Assembly (NCBI GenBank): GCA_964552325.1
Contig: CAZKHA010000162.1
Location: 1 to 7,841 of the forward strand
DNA: 7,841 nucleotides
Direction of reading: 5' to 3'
Source of the DNA: CAZKCK01 sp964552325
Lineage (GTDB): Bacteria; Bacteroidota; Bacteroidia; Bacteroidales; TTA-H9
Position numbers and translations under genes: made by a program. The notes under the pieces were generated by a model. The model had not been told where the DNA came from. It saw only the letters and a list, made by a program, of their open reading frames with translations, and ran no database searches. Shown here piece after piece: positions 5,380-7,841 of the stretch (position 1 is the stretch's first letter; each line of letters opens with the position of its first letter).

Positions 5380-7386
5380 ATGAAATCAAACATTCTTTTA
5401 CTTGTAATCGGTATGTTCTTGATAGTGTCGTGCTCAAAGGTTGAGGAGCCTATCGATAACGACCCATCAACTCCAAAGGACATTAATTCTCTGCAAGTTA
5501 GCAGCACATTCAATTACCAGACTGATGTTTTAACACTTATTGAGCTAAAGGCCTTAGCCAATGATAATGCTCCTCTGGCCAATGTAAAATTTTCTGTTTA
5601 CAATGCGAATCCTGAAGAAGGCGGACAACTTATGGTAAGCGGTATCACCAATCAAAGTGGTGTGTTTAGCACCAAATTTCCAATTCCTGCTTTCTTATCC
5701 AGCGTGTATGTTACAACCCCTTATATTGGATTACCGCATGATGTAGAGGTTTCGATCGTAAATAAAGCCATTACGCACGTGTTTGGTGGAAAAACCATGA
5801 ATATGAAATCGGGTGGCCGTGGAGTTTTCAAATCCTCGCTGATGAACATTAGCTACATGGGCACCTTTAACACTCAAGGTGTGCCGAATTATTTAGAGCC
5901 TGTAAATGAAGTAATTGACCCCCAATTTATGGCTGACATTAATGCTTCGTTTCCCGAATCGGTAGCAATGAATCCATCCTATATCAGCAACACCAATGAA
6001 CATGATTTTAAACTTATTGAAGCATGTGATGTTTGGGTAGCATTTGTAAGCGAAGGAGCTGGATATAAAAACACCCTTGGTTATTATACCTACGATTTAA
6101 ACAATCCTCCAACAAGCGCCAATGACATTGCCGAAGGAATGATTATTTTCCCTAACACCTCATTTGTAGGCAGTGGCGGTGGATTAAACACCGGAAACCA
6201 AGTGTATTTGGGTCAATTCCCCGCAGGAACGGGCATTGGCTTCTTTTTAAAATCAAACGCTTTTAACAACGGCACTGTTGGCAATGGATACTTCACTTAT
6301 TACAGCAACCCTGCATTCAACCCCGAACCCGATCCGAACAAGAAGAAACATAATGTAGTTCTTATTGACCCAGCCCGTGACCTGTTTTTAATGGGTTTTG
6401 AAGACCTGAAACGTGATGTTAATAGCGACGAAGATTTTAACGATGCTTTGTTTATTGTAAAAGCCAACCCTATTGAAAACGTTGAAACAGATGGCTTTCC
6501 AACTCCTGATTATACCGGCCCCGATGCGGATGGCGATGGCGTAACCGATAATCTTGACGATTACCCCAATGACCCAACCAAAGCTTTCAACAACTATTAC
6601 CCTGCTAAAAACACCTTTGGTTCGTTGGCATACGAAGATTTATGGCCAAGCCGTGGCGACTACGATTTTAACGACATGGTTGTTGATTACAACATTAACC
6701 AGATTACCAATGCCCAAAACAAAGTTGTTCAGGTAAAACCAATTTTTGTATTGCGTGCTTTTGGCGCTTCTTTCCACAATGGTTTTGGTTTCCAACTCAG
6801 CGTTGAACCCAACGCCATTGCAAGCATTACCGGCCAGGAGCTTACCGAAGGCCTGATTACCCTGAACGCCAACAATACCGAAGCCGGTCAGTCAAAGGCT
6901 GTTGTAATGGTATTTGATGATGCCTATAACATTATGCCTTACCCAGGTGGTGGTGTAATTGGGGTTAATACTGACCCTGCTGGCCCATGGGTTACACCTG
7001 ACACACTCAAGCTTACCGTAAACCTAAGCTCACCCGTGTCAACAAACGTATTTGGTTACCCTCCTTACAATCCATTCATCTTTATCAAAGGCGACCGCAG
7101 CCGTGAGGCACATTTATCAGACTTCGCTCCAACCGACCTTGCCAACATGGCCTTGTTTGGAACCGAAGATGATGACAGCAATCCTGCTACCGGAAGATAT
7201 TACAAGACCGCTAACAACCTACCATGGGGCATTAACCTGGTCGAGAAATTTGATTATCCCATTGAAAAAGCACCTATTACCGAAGCTCACCTAAAGTTTG
7301 GCCCTTGGGCCGAAAGCAATGGAGCACTTTATCCTGATTGGTTCCAAAACAAACCAGGATACCGCAACGATGCCTTGATATACTAA
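5380..7386 (+). CDS. LruC/DUF4842 and DUF4114 domain surface-type lipoprotein
   Basis: Predicted lipoprotein of 668 aa. The signal peptide ends in the lipobox IVSC, with C18 as the lipidated cysteine. The next residues, SKVEEPIDND, are acidic, resembling the export signal of surface lipoproteins in this phylum (inference). About 45-130 looks like a beta-sandwich domain. About 215-362 matches DUF4114 (LGYYTYDL early; FEDLKRD and DEDFNDALF at the end). Residues 381-403 are an Asp-rich calcium-loop motif of thrombospondin type 3 style (DADGDGVTDNLDDYPND). About 405-660 is the LruC/DUF4842 domain, starting with YEDLWPSRGDYDFNDMVVDYN. LruC is named after a Leptospira outer-membrane lipoprotein; no biochemical function is established that I know of. 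Calcium binding and a surface, adhesive or structural role are inferred. It stands alone, diverging from the protease operon, and has its own terminator 28 nt after the stop. The ATG at 5380 is the only start that gives a proper signal peptide. Confidence 0.9.
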   Translation: MKSNILLLVIGMFLIVSCSKVEEPIDNDPSTPKDINSLQVSSTFNYQTDVLTLIELKALANDNAPLANVKFSVYNANPEEGGQLMVSGITNQSGVFSTKFPIPAFLSSVYVTTPYIGLPHDVEVSIVNKAITHVFGGKTMNMKSGGRGVFKSSLMNISYMGTFNTQGVPNYLEPVNEVIDPQFMADINASFPESVAMNPSYISNTNEHDFKLIEACDVWVAFVSEGAGYKNTLGYYTYDLNNPPTSANDIAEGMIIFPNTSFVGSGGGLNTGNQVYLGQFPAGTGIGFFLKSNAFNNGTVGNGYFTYYSNPAFNPEPDPNKKKHNVVLIDPARDLFLMGFEDLKRDVNSDEDFNDALFIVKANPIENVETDGFPTPDYTGPDADGDGVTDNLDDYPNDPTKAFNNYYPAKNTFGSLAYEDLWPSRGDYDFNDMVVDYNINQITNAQNKVVQVKPIFVLRAFGASFHNGFGFQLSVEPNAIASITGQELTEGLITLNANNTEAGQSKAVVMVFDDAYNIMPYPGGGVIGVNTDPAGPWVTPDTLKLTVNLSSPVSTNVFGYPPYNPFIFIKGDRSREAHLSDFAPTDLANMALFGTEDDDSNPATGRYYKTANNLPWGINLVEKFDYPIEKAPITEAHLKFGPWAESNGALYPDWFQNKPGYRNDALIY

Positions 7387-7414
7387 AACCATACTTGTTA
7401 AACTATACGCCCGC

Positions 7415-7448
7415 AAAAGGTCATCCAGCAATGGGTGGCCTTTTTTTT
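7415..7448 (+). terminator. Rho-independent terminator of the LruC lipoprotein gene
   Basis: AAAAGGTCATCC (7415-7426) pairs over 12 positions, with G-U pairs, with GGGTGGCCTTTT (7433-7444) around the loop AGCAAT. A run of eight T residues spans 7441-7448. It begins 28 nt after the TAA at 7384-7386. Confidence 0.9.
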
Positions 7449-7789
7449 GTTCTGCACACAAAAGCTAAGGGTTTATTTTGGGCTTGGAAGCATTGGCTGA
7501 ATGTAACACATCCAACAAGCCTTGGCACGCATTAGGTAGGGTCGTAAGCTTAAGGAAGCACGCGGATGATGCAGCAATACCTCACGCGGATTTTCGCAGA
7601 TTTAGCTTCTACAAGTCCTTATATCTTCTTGTTTTGTTGGTTGTTCATACTGATTACGGGCAAAAATGAACGCATTGGTCCCGTATTATCTAACATCCTT
7701 TCGGTTAGGGTTTGTGCCGCCAGCCATGGGAGCAATAGTACACCAATACGCTATCTCTCAAAATGATGTAGGTAGAAGATGATTCCCAT
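7449..7789. other. Gene-free stretch between two terminators
   Basis: Short open frames occur here (for example 7478-7669 and 7566-7766) but none has a domain or a sensible upstream region. One contains a hydrophobic segment, yet it runs through the CACGCGGAT repeat typical of non-coding DNA, so I do not call it. No tRNA-like or other RNA fold was recognised. Confidence 0.6.
7559..7600. repeat. Two-copy degenerate 24-nt repeat beginning CACGCGGAT
   Basis: CACGCGGAT occurs at 7559-7567 and 7583-7591, 24 nt apart. Both are followed after a few bases by GCAG (7571-7574 and 7596-7599). Sequences of the form CACGCGGATTTTCGCAGATTT are, from memory, frequent intergenic repeats in this phylum. Confidence 0.45.
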
Positions 7790-7826
7790 AAAAAAAGGCC
7801 ACCCTCAAGGGCAGCCTTTATTTTTT
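7790..7826. terminator. Bidirectional terminator at the right edge
   Basis: AAAGGC (7794-7799) pairs with GCCTTT (7814-7819), and CCC (7802-7804) with GGG (7809-7811), around the loop TCAA with a two-base internal mismatch. The plus strand is followed by TTTATTTTTT. The minus strand runs into seven T residues (7796-7790). The lipoprotein gene already has its own terminator, so this one probably serves a leftward gene whose stop lies at or beyond the right edge; TTA at 7839-7841 could be that stop read on the minus strand. Confidence 0.75.
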
Positions 7827-7841
7827 GTGGTAAGTAGGTTA

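Noticed and set aside
7566..7766. Small plus-strand frame with a hydrophobic segment near the right end
   Set aside because: Runs through the CACGCGGAT intergenic repeat and has no similarity I recognise; length is within chance expectation.

Overview
This window is almost certainly chromosomal DNA from a member of the phylum Bacteroidota. Four signs point there. One secreted protease ends in a type IX secretion (T9SS) C-terminal sorting domain. A LruC/DUF4842-type lipoprotein is present. The protease has a Bacteroidota-type promoter (TTG, 20 nt, TAcgTTTG), and no start has a clear Shine-Dalgarno sequence. The aminofutalosine synthase MqnE shows that the cell makes menaquinone by the futalosine route, which within this phylum suits Cytophagia, Sphingobacteriia or Chitinophagia better than most Flavobacteriia. 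I cannot place it below phylum from the sequence alone.

Layout from left to right. Positions 1-264 are non-coding and hold short inverted and heptamer repeats. Positions 265-1185 (minus) encode an exported M23 endopeptidase with a C-terminal LysM domain. A gene-free stretch follows (1186-1562). Next comes a tight leftward operon transcribed from a promoter at about 5156-5186: a T9SS-secreted lysyl-endopeptidase-like serine protease (3501-5129), then mqnE (2356-3492), then a cytosolic SH3/NlpC-P60 peptidase of the YkfC type (1563-2348). The gaps between these genes are only 8 and 7 nt. Diverging from the protease is a large LruC/DUF4114 surface-type lipoprotein (5380-7386, plus), closed by a strong terminator at 7415-7448. 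The right end (7449-7841) has no gene and ends in a second, bidirectional terminator, probably serving a leftward gene outside the window.

How the genes relate. The M23-LysM protein and the NlpC/P60 enzyme both act on peptidoglycan peptides, one outside the cytoplasm and one probably inside it in muropeptide recycling. MqnE makes a quinone precursor in the cytosol. The protease and the lipoprotein face outward. No mobile element, CRISPR array, rRNA or tRNA gene is visible, and I see no convincing new multi-gene system. The points most worth a second look are the lysyl-endopeptidase active-site pattern with one substituted pocket residue, the odd operon partnership of a secreted protease with mqnE, the non-ATG start of mqnE, and the paired D-x-D-F-N-D motifs in the lipoprotein.
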